A stretch of DNA of 64,000 nucleotides from Emticicia sp. C21 (GTDB lineage Bacteria; Bacteroidota; Bacteroidia; Cytophagales; Spirosomataceae). The first letter of the stretch is position 1, and each line of letters starts with the position of its first letter. Of the stretch, positions 36,905-45,282 are shown piece after piece. Position numbers and translations under genes: made by a program. Where the stretch lies: positions 186,001 to 250,000 of the forward strand of contig NZ_QVMT01000003.1 of assembly GCF_003418935.1 (NCBI RefSeq), written 5' to 3'. The notes beneath the pieces are model-generated. The model searched no databases. It saw only the letters and a list, made by a program, of their open reading frames with translations, and was not told where the DNA came from.

Positions 36905-37651
36905 ATGAAAACATTATTCACCCTATTTATTGCCATTTCCCTTACTATGGCAGCTTTCGCCCAAAAACAAGATACGCGCTATTATGAAATGCGCATCTAC
37001 TATTGCCACCCTGATAAATTACCCGATTTATTGACTCGTTTCCGTAACCACACTACCAAGATTTTCGAACGTCATGGCATGACAAACGTAGGTTACTGGG
37101 TACCCACTGATAATAAAGAGAATGCGCTTTACTATGTATTATCATACCCAAGCAAAGAAGCAAGAGCCGATTCGTGGAAAGCTTTTGGTGCTGACCCTGA
37201 ATGGAAAACCGTAGCTGCCGAATCGGAGAAAAATGGTAAAATTGTAGCCAAAGTAACATCCATATTCATGAATCTGGCAGATTTCTCTCCGGCAGTAAAA
37301 GCGCAAAAGAAAGACCCTGAACGCGTTTTTGAACTAAGAACCTATACTGCCAGTCCTGGCAAACTGGGTGATTTACAGACTCGTTTCCGTGACCATACCC
37401 TGAAACTTTTTAAGAAACATGGCATGGAAAACGTTGCTTACTGGACAACCATTGAGAAGGATACGACTCAGCCTAAATTAGTATATATTTTAGCTCATAA
37501 AAGCGAAGAGGCGGGTAAAGCTTCATTTGATGCATTCAGAAAAGATTTGAAATGGGTAAAAGCCCGTGATGAATCGGAGAAAAATGGTAAACTAACCGTA
37601 GAGGTAAAATCTATGTACATGAAACCAACCGATTTCTCTGAGATCAAATAA
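36905..37651 (+). CDS. NIPSNAP family exported protein with two domains
   Basis: 248 aa. A signal peptide (LFTLFIAISLTMAAFAQ) precedes two tandem NIPSNAP domains, each starting YEMRIYYCHPDKLPDLLTRF and FELRTYTASPGKLGDLQTRF, with internal NVGYW/NVAYW and PEW/LKW motifs (WKTVAAESEKNGKI; WVKARDESEKNGKL). This is a ferredoxin-like fold. Members in bacteria are often exported and of unknown role. It has a promoter-like box before it and a terminator after it. Confidence 0.9.
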   Translation: MKTLFTLFIAISLTMAAFAQKQDTRYYEMRIYYCHPDKLPDLLTRFRNHTTKIFERHGMTNVGYWVPTDNKENALYYVLSYPSKEARADSWKAFGADPEWKTVAAESEKNGKIVAKVTSIFMNLADFSPAVKAQKKDPERVFELRTYTASPGKLGDLQTRFRDHTLKLFKKHGMENVAYWTTIEKDTTQPKLVYILAHKSEEAGKASFDAFRKDLKWVKARDESEKNGKLTVEVKSMYMKPTDFSEIK

Positions 37652-37685
37652 GATTTTTAACAATTGACTTATAGGGTTAAGCGAA

Positions 37686-37726
37686 AAGGTGTGCTATAGC
37701 TTTAAGCTATAACACACCTTTTTGTT
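37686..37726 (+). terminator. Terminator after the NIPSNAP gene
   Basis: Stem AAGGTGTGCTATAGCTT / AAGCTATAACACACCTT (one mismatch), nearly no loop, then a T-run. Confidence 0.8.
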
Positions 37727-37867
37727 TAAAACAAAGCTCGCAAAGGGCCTGCCTACTCAACGGTTTTTGATAAAAGGTCTATTTCCTATTTTAATAGCGT
37801 GCTAAAAACCGTATTTCAAGCGTTTTGTGCAGTGATAATACCTACGTACTAAACCAGAAATTATGCA

Positions 37868-38446
37868 ATGAAAAACACCTCTACTTTCGTAACGCTCTTG
37901 TTAGTATTAAGCTTTTTATACTTAAAAGGCTATTCTCAGAATAATACTCTGACGTTTAATCCTAACAAGGAAATCAGTGCTCAGAATTCAAAAAATCCGT
38001 TTAGAAAGTTTATCGGAGAATGGACTTTAAAAAACGATAGCTGGTCTCAGAACTGGGGAGGGAAAGATGAGCATATAAAAATACCGAATCATCATACTAT
38101 CTGCTCTGCAATTAATACGGATAATAGTTTGCTTGCTATTATTGATGGTGCACCACCACACGGGCATATCTTCTGGTCATATAATCCCGCAAAGAAAGAA
38201 GTAGATCATTTATCAAGCTTTGGCAATTCAAGGGCAGGAGTTGGTAAAGGAACTGTCAATGAAAATGGGGATGTCTACTTAAAAATATCGTTTGCCGACG
38301 AACCAGCAGGCACTTATAGAAGATACTCTTATAAATGGATTACAGATGATACTTACGAATTAAAGTCTGTTCAATACGACGCAAACGATAAGCCAACAGG
38401 ATTTTTTTATGGTGGGGTGTTTATGAGAGTTAAGAATAAGAAATAG
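37868..38446 (+). CDS. Hypothetical exported protein, DUF1579-like
   Basis: 192 aa with a signal peptide (FVTLLLVLSFLYLKGYSQ). The block NPFRKFIGEWTLKNDSW, the later WSYNPAKKEVDHLSSFGNSRAGVGKG and WITDDTYELKSVQYDANDKPTG form a lipocalin/calycin-like pattern as in DUF1579-type proteins. Role unknown; exported or periplasmic location is likely. A 35-bp perfect inverted repeat follows it. Confidence 0.65.
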   Translation: MKNTSTFVTLLLVLSFLYLKGYSQNNTLTFNPNKEISAQNSKNPFRKFIGEWTLKNDSWSQNWGGKDEHIKIPNHHTICSAINTDNSLLAIIDGAPPHGHIFWSYNPAKKEVDHLSSFGNSRAGVGKGTVNENGDVYLKISFADEPAGTYRRYSYKWITDDTYELKSVQYDANDKPTGFFYGGVFMRVKNKK

Positions 38447-38480
38447 TCATAGCACATTTGGCTTTTACATATTAAATGGA

Positions 38481-38562
38481 TTGTGTAACATTGAGTACAT
38501 AGTGTACATTGTGGCAAAATAAAAAGAGCCACAATGTACACTATGTACTCAATGTTACACAA
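38481..38562. repeat. Perfect 35-bp inverted repeat (family F)
   Basis: Arms 38481-38515 and 38528-38562 are exact reverse complements separated by 12 bp. It lies between the convergent calycin-like and M20 genes and will form a very stable hairpin in either transcript, so it probably doubles as a terminator. The arm ends also occur at 32249-32300. Confidence 0.9.
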
Positions 38563-38567
38563 TTTTA

Positions 38568-40190
38568 CTACTTCTTCGCTGATTCTTCTTTTACAGTTGG
38601 ATACTTAATCCCTAATTGCTCTAAATACGTTTTATATTTAGTTGGGTCATAATAATACTTACTCATTTCAGGACGGAATTTCTCCATAATTTCTTTATTC
38701 AGCTGAATGGCAGGTTTATCATCTTTTGAAATCAATGGAGTATATTTAATTTCTTTAGTTTGATCTTTATTATAATAATCCCACGCTTTCTGAATGATTT
38801 CTGGCTTGAAAAGCATATCCAATACCGTCAATGCCTCTACTTTTGCTCCGGCTGTGCAGCCTTTATGCGCAATTGGTGTAGCCATCGTAATGGCATTGGC
38901 CCAGTGATGCCCCGGCATGCCCGGCATATTGGATGGATAACGAAGCACAACTGTAGGCAAAGACCATGAAATATCAGCAATATCATCAGAACCTCCCTGA
39001 CGGATAATGTTAGGTGAGTAAACAGGCTCGGCTATTGTATCTAATTTGACCGCCAAACCCTCTGCTTTGGGTGCCTGTAGTTCTTTCTGACTGGCTTTAG
39101 CCAATAACTGGTCTTCTTCTGACCATTTCGGCAAACCAATCCGTTTAATATTTGTATATACAGTTTCAGCAATAGGTTTGTTGAAATGCCCCGGCCAGGC
39201 ACTGCCTAATATTTCGTAAGTGAATTTGGTATCAGTCATAATCGACGCACCTTGTGCCATTTTAATTCCATTTTCAAATAGATTTTTGATTTTCGGATAG
39301 GTGCGTTCACGGAAATAATACCATACAGTAGCTTTTGAAGGCACGACATTGGGTTGATCACCTCCATCTGAAATCACATAGTGCGAGCGTTGCGTAGTTT
39401 CTAAGTGCTCCCGTTTATAGTTCCAGGCAATGTTCATTAACTCTACAGCATCCAGTGCGCTTCTGCCTCGCCAGGGTGCACCTGCCGCATGAGCTGCGGC
39501 ACCTTCGAAATGGAATTTTACAGATACTAATCCTGTATTTCCGGCATCACCCCATGATACACCCAGATTATCACCAACGTGGGTGAAGATGCAGGCATCG
39601 ACATCTTTAAAGTAACCATCACGTACATAAATGGCTTTTGCCCCAACCTGTTCTTCTGCAATACCCGGCCATAGCATTAAGGTGCCTGATATTTTTTCAC
39701 GCTCCATAATTTCCTTTAAGGCAAGCATAGCTGTGATATTCAGGGCTTGTCCAGAATTATGGCCTTCTCCATGCCCGGGAGCGCCTTCTACAATCGGGTC
39801 TTTGTAGGCTACACCGGGTTTCTGAGAAGCTTTCGGAATACAGTCTACGTCAGAACCAATGGCAATCACTGGTTTGCCTGAGCCCCATTTGGCTATCCAG
39901 GCTGTGGGCATTCCGGCAACGCCGCGTTCAATTGTAAAACCATTTTTCTCTAATAGATTAGTCAGATACTTAGTGGTTTCAAATTCCTGAAAACCTAATT
40001 CACCAAAGCTGAAAATCTGGTCGTTGACTTCTTGTGTGAATTTCTGGCGTTCATCAATTTTCCTGATGACTTCCTGTTTCAGTAATTCCAATTTGTCGGG
40101 TGCAGGATTAGATTCTTTTTTCTTTTTTTGAGAAAAAGCGATGCCACTGCTCAAAATTAATGTAAGAGCGAAGATGAAGTGTTTCTTCAT
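38568..40190 (-). CDS. Exported amidohydrolase of the M20/AbgB type
   Basis: 540 aa with a signal peptide (FIFALTLILSSGIAFSQ). The M20 fold is visible: VIAIGSDVDCIP, GHGEGHNSGQALNI (metal site), LWPGIAEEQVGAKAIYVRDG, the dimerisation part GAAAHAAGAPWRGRSALDAVELMN, and SDDIADISWSLP near the C-terminus. The closest type is p-aminobenzoyl-glutamate hydrolase subunit B and related aminoacylases. Exported location suggests use of external amides or peptides. It lies 22 bp after the next amidohydrolase gene on the same strand, so they are one operon. Confidence 0.88.
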   Translation of the reverse strand: MKKHFIFALTLILSSGIAFSQKKKKESNPAPDKLELLKQEVIRKIDERQKFTQEVNDQIFSFGELGFQEFETTKYLTNLLEKNGFTIERGVAGMPTAWIAKWGSGKPVIAIGSDVDCIPKASQKPGVAYKDPIVEGAPGHGEGHNSGQALNITAMLALKEIMEREKISGTLMLWPGIAEEQVGAKAIYVRDGYFKDVDACIFTHVGDNLGVSWGDAGNTGLVSVKFHFEGAAAHAAGAPWRGRSALDAVELMNIAWNYKREHLETTQRSHYVISDGGDQPNVVPSKATVWYYFRERTYPKIKNLFENGIKMAQGASIMTDTKFTYEILGSAWPGHFNKPIAETVYTNIKRIGLPKWSEEDQLLAKASQKELQAPKAEGLAVKLDTIAEPVYSPNIIRQGGSDDIADISWSLPTVVLRYPSNMPGMPGHHWANAITMATPIAHKGCTAGAKVEALTVLDMLFKPEIIQKAWDYYNKDQTKEIKYTPLISKDDKPAIQLNKEIMEKFRPEMSKYYYDPTKYKTYLEQLGIKYPTVKEESAKK

Positions 40191-40212
40191 GAGACTATAT
40201 TTAGTTTAGGTA

Positions 40213-41355
40213 TTACTTAGGAAACTGGCTCTTGTCCAAACCAGGTACAATTTTGAGGGCGTTTTTATAATACACTTTCTTCAATACTTCATCTGATAGC
40301 CCCAAACCATACATTCTCCAGTAAGCATGGTATTTTTTGTGGTAAGGGAAGTATTCATCTTCTGATTCCAGGACACGGAAGTAAGTCTGATATTCGTCAG
40401 GAACCCATGAGTCTTTACCAAATAAGATACGATCCTGACGTTTTTCGAAGAATTTCTTGGCTGTGCGAGGCTGACGACCCAACTCTGCAATTACGGCTCC
40501 GATTTCGGCATACATATTCGGAAAAGCATCCATCAGGCTATCCAGTTTTGCCAGATTGTTAGGGTACCAACCCATATGGGCATTAATGAAGATAGTCTTA
40601 GGATTTTTTCTGAAAACATTGTGTTGTTGCTCAATCAATTGCTCCCAGGTAAATTCTTTACCACCTGAGGCATCGCGTTTACGACCCGGGTGCGTTTTTA
40701 ACTCTAACCAACGTTCGTTTTGGGCATTCAACGGATCCCAGAAAGAAGAAGGGTCGGCTGTATGAATCAATACCGGAATGCCTAATTCACCTGCTTTTTT
40801 CCAGATAGGGTCAATGCGAGGATCATCCACAGGTACTACTTTACCATTGTCTTTTACACTAAATCCTAAGCTTTTATAGATTTTCAAGCCTTTGGCACCG
40901 CGTAGTTTTACATCGTCTTCCAATGTTTTTACCGCTTTGGCTGTCCAACCCGGCTCGTTGATATTATTGAAATCGATATTAGTGAAGATAGCGAAGCGGG
41001 TCGGATAATAGTTTTTTACGCTTTCAATCTGTTTTACCAGACCTGCTGTACTTCTGGCTTCATCCTGATTAAATCCACGTCCACTTAAATTGACCATAAG
41101 ACCCATGTTCATTTTATCCATTTCTGCAACAAGCTTATTCAGATCTTCCTTACCATTCATTTCCCATTGATGGTTATGAATATCGATAAAAGGGAATTTA
41201 GCGCGGGTAATTGCTTTGCCGGGAACGACGAGTGTAGATTTTGGTTCGTATTCCTCAAAGGTAATGACTCCGGCGTTGTCTCCGATTTTCACTTGTTGAG
41301 CATATAATTGACTAACAGTCAGTAAGGCAGTAGCGGCCAATGCAAACTTTTTCAT
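40213..41355 (-). CDS. Exported amidohydrolase-2-like metal-dependent hydrolase
   Basis: 380 aa with a signal peptide (FALAATALLTVSQLYAQ). The TIM-barrel metal-dependent hydrolase features are FIDIHNHQWEMNG (HxH-like), GAKGLKIYKSLGFS, PVLIHTADPSSFWDP, FINAHMGWYPNNL and ILFGKDSWVPDEYQTY. This is the PF04909-type superfamily, which includes decarboxylases and lactonases. The product is uncertain. It is the first gene of a two-gene operon with the M20 hydrolase. Confidence 0.87.
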   Translation of the reverse strand: MKKFALAATALLTVSQLYAQQVKIGDNAGVITFEEYEPKSTLVVPGKAITRAKFPFIDIHNHQWEMNGKEDLNKLVAEMDKMNMGLMVNLSGRGFNQDEARSTAGLVKQIESVKNYYPTRFAIFTNIDFNNINEPGWTAKAVKTLEDDVKLRGAKGLKIYKSLGFSVKDNGKVVPVDDPRIDPIWKKAGELGIPVLIHTADPSSFWDPLNAQNERWLELKTHPGRKRDASGGKEFTWEQLIEQQHNVFRKNPKTIFINAHMGWYPNNLAKLDSLMDAFPNMYAEIGAVIAELGRQPRTAKKFFEKRQDRILFGKDSWVPDEYQTYFRVLESEDEYFPYHKKYHAYWRMYGLGLSDEVLKKVYYKNALKIVPGLDKSQFPK

Positions 41356-41540
41356 TAATTATCTTAGGGAGTTTTATAAATGATTTATGCAATATAATCA
41401 AAAAGACAAAATTCCGATAGAAGAATGGCATCTTTCAAGACCATAGCACTTAAATTGATGATAAAGTTCAATAAAAACTTTTTAATCTACTAATTTTATA
41501 GACTATTTAATTAAATGATGAACTTGTTTAACTTTTTAAT

Positions 41541-41843
41541 TTAACTACAATAAAAGGTTACTACCATATTGGTAACCTTTTCTGGACTGGTAACCTTTTT
41601 CTGCTTCTTTTTCATAGTTTCTACTTTTACAGACTCCTCGTTCAAAAAGGTTCCCACCATATTGGTAACCTTTTCAGGTGCTGTTTTAGTGGTTATTACT
41701 TTGATGAAGTCCACTTTAAAAAAGGTATTCACCATATTGACTGCCTTTTCTAATGCCGATTGAGTGACTGGTATGTAGTCAGTTATGCTTCTGCCAACTG
41801 CATTTATCATATTCTTTCTTCGGAGACGCCCAGTCTCAGCCAT
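41541..41843 (-). CDS. Small repeat protein, uncertain
   Basis: 100 aa at most, with three copies of an E-K-x-x-N-M-V-x-T-F unit: EKAVNMVNTFFKV, EKVTNMVGTFLNE and EKVTNMVVTFYC. The DNA units (41555, 41645 and 41719) each carry a partial palindrome AAAGGTTACC..ATATGG..AACCTTT. The first 12 codons overlap the intergenic repeat GAGACGCCCAGT, so the true start may be the internal ATG of MINAVG. It could be a real small amphipathic-repeat protein or just palindromic repeat DNA that stays open. The opposite strand is also open over part of the region. No family is recognised. Confidence 0.35.
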   Translation of the reverse strand: MAETGRLRRKNMINAVGRSITDYIPVTQSALEKAVNMVNTFFKVDFIKVITTKTAPEKVTNMVGTFLNEESVKVETMKKKQKKVTSPEKVTNMVVTFYCS

Positions 41844-41954
41844 AAATTTATTATTATGTGGATTCTAATTTGATAAATTTCCGTCTTTACATCAGATTTT
41901 CAAAGGGTTTCGAGAGTTTTGCATAGAATCATACTGTTAAGGAGAAGAATCTAG

Positions 41955-41966
41955 TGGCCGCTGCGG
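41955..41966 (+). repeat. GC-rich micro-insert, short copy
   Basis: TGGCCGCTGCGG followed by TAACAG in an otherwise AT-rich 294-bp gap. No uninterrupted counterpart was found for this site. Confidence 0.5.
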
Positions 41967-42137
41967 TAACAGAAGCAATAAGTTTAAATCAGTCTGGTAA
42001 TAAACCTTATACTATTAGCTACTCATTTTTTGTTATCTGTTTTATAAAATATACATTAATTGACGCACAGAATATATTTTGTATTAACATTAATCTTATT
42101 TTTATAGACTTATTTAATAGTGCTTCATGTTGAAATT

Positions 42138-42776
42138 ATGAAAAAGAAAAAACTTATTATCTGGTCTTTGCTAGTATTACTCATTTTATCAATAACATCT
42201 ATTTTTATCTGCGATGGCATCATTAAAGACAATGCTCAAGGAAAACTCTATTCAAATGTCAATGATATTCCGTTTAGAAAGGTAGGGTTGTTATTGGGTA
42301 CGAGCAGAAATAGTAAACTGGGAGGTTTTAATCCTTATTATTTCAATAGAATCAACGCAGCGGCTGATTTGTTAAAAGCAGGTAAAATAAAATATCTGGT
42401 TATCAGTGGTGATAATAGCAAGAAAGACTATAATGAGCCCGAAATGATGCGAGAGGACTTATTAAGGACAGGAGTCGATTCCACCCGCCTTTATCTGGAT
42501 TATGCCGGATTCAGAACCTTTGATTCGATGGTCCGTCTCAAAGAAATTTTCGGCCAGGATTCTGTCACTGTCGTCTCGCAATTATTCCATAATGAACGGG
42601 CACTCTATCTTGCCTCGAAAGAAAATATTGCGGCTATAGGCTTTAATGCCAAAGACAGACCAGGCGGTGAGGGTTTCTATCTGAGAGAAAAGCTCGCCAG
42701 AGTTAAAGTATTTGTTGATTATCTGATTGCTACCGAACCTAAATTTTTAGGGGATAAGGTGGTGATACCGGATTGA
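42138..42776 (+). CDS. SanA/YdcF-type (DUF218) membrane protein
   Basis: 212 aa from the ATG at 42138; a GTG six codons earlier is in frame but less likely. An N-terminal membrane anchor (KLIIWSLLVLLILSITSIFIC) precedes a DUF218 domain: KVGLLLGTSRN, INAAADLLKAGKIKYLVISGDNSKKDYNEPEMMREDLLRTGVD, LDYAGFRTFDSMVRLKEIFG and VVSQLFHNERALYLA. SanA in enteric bacteria affects envelope barrier function. The stop codon is directly followed by repeat family B. Confidence 0.88.
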   Translation: MKKKKLIIWSLLVLLILSITSIFICDGIIKDNAQGKLYSNVNDIPFRKVGLLLGTSRNSKLGGFNPYYFNRINAAADLLKAGKIKYLVISGDNSKKDYNEPEMMREDLLRTGVDSTRLYLDYAGFRTFDSMVRLKEIFGQDSVTVVSQLFHNERALYLASKENIAAIGFNAKDRPGGEGFYLREKLARVKVFVDYLIATEPKFLGDKVVIPD

Positions 42777-42942
42777 ATCCCGTAGGGATGATATATTGGC
42801 GGCCGCCGTTGCGGTAGATAAATTTAATTCGATTAAAATTTAAGTCCCGTAGGGACGATATATTGAATCGATATATCGTCCCTACGGGACTTTTCTTGAG
42901 ATTGCGATAGGCATTTCTACCAATATATCATCCCTACGGGAT
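42777..42942. repeat. Nested inverted repeat, family B copy 2, with micro-insert
   Basis: Outer arms 42777-42817 and 42917-42942 match (ATCCCGTAGGGATGATATATTGG..TAG), with a 49-bp inner palindrome (42843-42891) built on AGTCCCGTAGGGACGATATAT. The left outer arm alone carries a 15-bp insert at 42800-42814, so the arms give a direct before/after comparison. Confidence 0.9.
42800..42814 (+). repeat. GC-rich 15-bp micro-insert
   Basis: CGGCCGCCGTTGCGG between ATATATTGG and TAG. The opposite arm (42917-42942) lacks it, so insertion or excision is directly visible, with a one-base ambiguity at the border. Confidence 0.85.
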
Positions 42943-42969
42943 TTAATTATCATTTACTCCTTTAACCAG

Positions 42970-43449
42970 TTAGCTTTTATAAATCAAAGCAATCGCATGC
43001 GCCTCCAGCCCTTCTTTTCTGCCTACAAAACCCATTTCTTCGGTAGTGGTAGCTTTGATAGATATGCAGTTTTCGGGTAATTTGGTTACTTCGGCTATGG
43101 CCTTAATCATTTCTGGGATGTATTTGCCGATTTTAGGTTCCTGCAAACAAACAGTTGAATCAATATTGCCAATTTTATAGCCTTCTTTTTCGAGCATTTC
43201 TGATACGATTTTTAACAAGATTTTGCTGTCAATCCCTTTCCATTGAGGGTCTGTGTTTTTGAAATGTTTACCAATATCTCCCATAGCGGCAGCGCCCAGT
43301 AGAGCATCGCACATGGCATGTAATAGTACGTCGGCATCTGAATGGCCTACTGAGCCTACTGTATGAGGAATCTTTACACCGCCTAGCCATAAATCATAAC
43401 CCTCACCTAACTGGTGTACATCATACCCTTGTCCGACTCTGATATTCAT
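42970..43449 (-). CDS. ispF: 2-C-methyl-D-erythritol 2,4-cyclodiphosphate synthase
   Basis: Cyclises CDP-methylerythritol phosphate to the 2,4-cyclodiphosphate in the MEP isoprenoid pathway (cytosolic trimer). 159 aa, the usual length. It shows the zinc ligands Asp10, His12 and His44 (GQGYDVH; HSDADVLLHAMCDALLGA), DIGKHF and the C-terminal TTEEMGFVGRKEGLEAHAIALI. The ispD gene is not adjacent. It is monocistronic. Confidence 0.97.
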   Translation of the reverse strand: MNIRVGQGYDVHQLGEGYDLWLGGVKIPHTVGSVGHSDADVLLHAMCDALLGAAAMGDIGKHFKNTDPQWKGIDSKILLKIVSEMLEKEGYKIGNIDSTVCLQEPKIGKYIPEMIKAIAEVTKLPENCISIKATTTEEMGFVGRKEGLEAHAIALIYKS

Positions 43450-43692
43450 ACGTATAGTCTTATTATTTTACCTGTTTTAAAATCGGGGTAAAACTAAGTA
43501 AATTTCATGAGATTCCTAGTTTGCGGAGAACTCTAAAAACAATTCAGTTGCGAGGATAAAAGCACGGGCTAGGCTTTTACGTATATAGGTATCGTAAGCG
43601 AAATTTTGTAAGAAGCAGTTTGTAGATATTGCTTGTGTGGATATTCAACTCAGAATGCACTGCGAAAAAGGTTTCGTCCTTAGAAACACAAA

Positions 43693-44322
43693 TCAGAGTG
43701 CTTTTCCCCAGAAAATCTGCCAATGAATTTTAGTAATTTCCCAGGTAGAAAAAGGTCTGCCGGTATCTTCCCATTTTACTTTATCAAAAACTTTTTCGGC
43801 ATTTTTAGCTTGTCCGTCTTGTAGATAAGCTACAACCAACATCCATTTAGCTTCGTTCTGATAGTTTTTACTAACATTTTCGTCAGCTTTCAGGCGTTCT
43901 AAAATCTTAATAGCTTCAGCAGGATTTTCTCCTGACTCCACCAGACGAGTGGCTTTTTCATAATCGTTGGCACGTGTTTGCGTCTCGGCACTTAAAGAAA
44001 CGCCATCTCCACGATAATTAAATTCCTTAGGAGAGAACGTGATAGATGTTGAAAGGAGGAAAAGTACAATAGCCGCAGCTGCACCGAATGAGCCTAATAC
44101 GTAGGTTAAACCTTTTTTAGGTTTATGTATATATTCACGAGCGTTAGCAACATTGGCACGAACTTTGGCACGTAACATGGCTTCACGCAAGCGGGTAAGA
44201 TCTTCTATTTGTTGTTGTAGATTCAGATCATTTTTAATTTGTTTTTCAAATTCCAGCTTAGTTTTTTCAGGCATTATTCCCGTCACATAGTCTTCAATCT
44301 GATTTTGCAGAATATCGTCCAT
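43693..44322 (-). CDS. Membrane protein, probable anti-sigma factor
   Basis: 209 aa. The N-terminus (about 1-70) is helical and acidic/basic (NQIEDYVTGIMPEKTKLEFEKQIKNDLNLQQQIEDLTRLREAM), as in cytoplasmic sigma-binding domains of Bacteroidota anti-sigma factors. One transmembrane helix follows (about 92-112, VLGSFGAAAAIVLFLLSTSITF). The exported C-terminal half is TPR-like (EKATRLVESGENPAEAIKILERLKA; NEAKWMLVVAYLQDGQAKNAEKVF). It starts 15 bp after the sigma gene ends and is co-transcribed with it. No HxxxCxxC zinc motif is present, so it is not a ZAS-type protein. Confidence 0.75.
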   Translation of the reverse strand: MDDILQNQIEDYVTGIMPEKTKLEFEKQIKNDLNLQQQIEDLTRLREAMLRAKVRANVANAREYIHKPKKGLTYVLGSFGAAAAIVLFLLSTSITFSPKEFNYRGDGVSLSAETQTRANDYEKATRLVESGENPAEAIKILERLKADENVSKNYQNEAKWMLVVAYLQDGQAKNAEKVFDKVKWEDTGRPFSTWEITKIHWQIFWGKAL

Positions 44323-44337
44323 AGTGTTAAAAAATAT

Positions 44338-44943
44338 TTATTGATGATTAGAGGTGATCATTTCCATTATTCGTTTCAGGCACTTGCTCTTCGCATTTCT
44401 CACGGTCTGGTCATTTTCAAAAGTACCATTTGCTATCAGTTTCTGTGAGATTTCCTGCATTGATAAGCCATCCACGAGGCGCATATCTAAAATTTGCCGG
44501 CAATTCTTGCCCAATTTACTAACAAGATTTATATAATGCTCCCAATTTTCTTTTTCTATCAGCATATCGCTAACATCATCTTCCAGCTTATCCCACTCAG
44601 CCATATACCGATTCTGACGCTCCTCTCTGGAAGCCTCTTGCGAAATATATCTAAACCATAAATTTTTACAAATACTTTTCAGGTAAGTTTCTAAAGTAGC
44701 ATCTTTGAGAGTAAAGGTACCCTTTTTTACGTTCACAACAAAAGCCTCAATGGCTTCCCAAATAATATCCTCCGGTTGTTTTGCATAATCCCTCCCCGTG
44801 CTTCTATGGATAATGAACCTTTCCAAAGAAACATGAAATTTCTTATACAACGCTATTAACGCCTCATGTTCTTTACGTCCACCTGCCAGAATCCCCTCTA
44901 CAATCGCTTCATCTGACGGGTGTTTAGATAAACCAAGGATCAT
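44338..44943 (-). CDS. ECF-type RNA polymerase sigma factor
   Basis: 201 aa. Region 2 is visible around residues 25-100 (EHEALIALYKKFHVSLERFIIH; ATLETYLKSICKNLWFRYI) and region 4 near the C-terminus (LGKNCRQILDMRLVDGLSMQEISQKL; VRNAKSKCLKRIMEMI). There is an in-frame TAG two codons before the ATG, so the start is secure. It forms an operon with the anti-sigma candidate and is divergent from the secreted-protein/CHAT operon. A motif (GGTTACA-N15-GATATTAAT) just before its start is repeated twice in front of the divergent operon, which suggests autoregulation. Confidence 0.88.
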   Translation of the reverse strand: MILGLSKHPSDEAIVEGILAGGRKEHEALIALYKKFHVSLERFIIHRSTGRDYAKQPEDIIWEAIEAFVVNVKKGTFTLKDATLETYLKSICKNLWFRYISQEASREERQNRYMAEWDKLEDDVSDMLIEKENWEHYINLVSKLGKNCRQILDMRLVDGLSMQEISQKLIANGTFENDQTVRNAKSKCLKRIMEMITSNHQ

Positions 44944-44952
44944 ATTCTAGTT

Positions 44953-44983
44953 ATTAATATCAATAGCCCCCTGTTATGTAACC
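44953..44983 (-). promoter_or_regulatory. Predicted sigma-factor promoter or operator, copy 1
   Basis: On the minus strand: GGTTACA (44983-44977), 15-bp spacer, GATATTAAT (44961-44953). The second block lies only about 10 bp before the sigma gene ATG, so transcription from it would make an almost leaderless mRNA; an operator role is an alternative. Confidence 0.6.
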
Positions 44984-45155
44984 TTATACAGGATTTTTTT
45001 TTAGAAGGACTCTTTTCAGTAAGGAAATCACTCAGAGGTAATTGAAAACTATTGTTTTTAATGGATTGGGTGTGAATAGCTTATTAAGCAAAAACTATGC
45101 AAAACAACCCACTATTATCGGTAACAAAAAAAAAATAAAAAAAATAAAAAATCGA

Positions 45156-45185
45156 GGTTACAAAGTTACGTCGGCTGATATTAAT
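45156..45185 (+). promoter_or_regulatory. Predicted sigma-factor promoter, copy 2
   Basis: GGTTACA (45156-45162), a 14-bp spacer and GATATTAAT (45177-45185), on the strand of the secreted-protein/CHAT operon. It is about 374 bp before the first start codon. Confidence 0.55.
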
Positions 45186-45282
45186 GTTCAAAGTTTGTTG
45201 CTAACTAAATCTACACAAAGCCTATTTTTATTTCACTGAAAAGGGCGTTGATGTCCGGATGAAAAAAAAATATAAGCTTTGT

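Noticed and set aside
41569-41763. 64-codon plus-strand frame with KKVxTILxxF repeats
   Set aside because: It is the reverse of the same palindromic DNA units as the minus-strand ORF, has low complexity (F/V/T) and no start context; at most one of the two is real, and the minus-strand one has the more regular repeats.
43450-43692. Possible tRNA or small RNA in the gap between ispF and the anti-sigma gene
   Set aside because: No cloverleaf, no TTCGA-type T-loop with acceptor pairing and no terminator were found; nothing can be supported.
45042-45239. 65-codon open frame between the sigma gene and the secreted-protein gene (TTG start)
   Set aside because: It runs through an A-rich tract giving poly-lysine (KKKIKKIKN), has no recognisable domain, and includes one of the predicted sigma-dependent promoter motifs. 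More likely non-coding.
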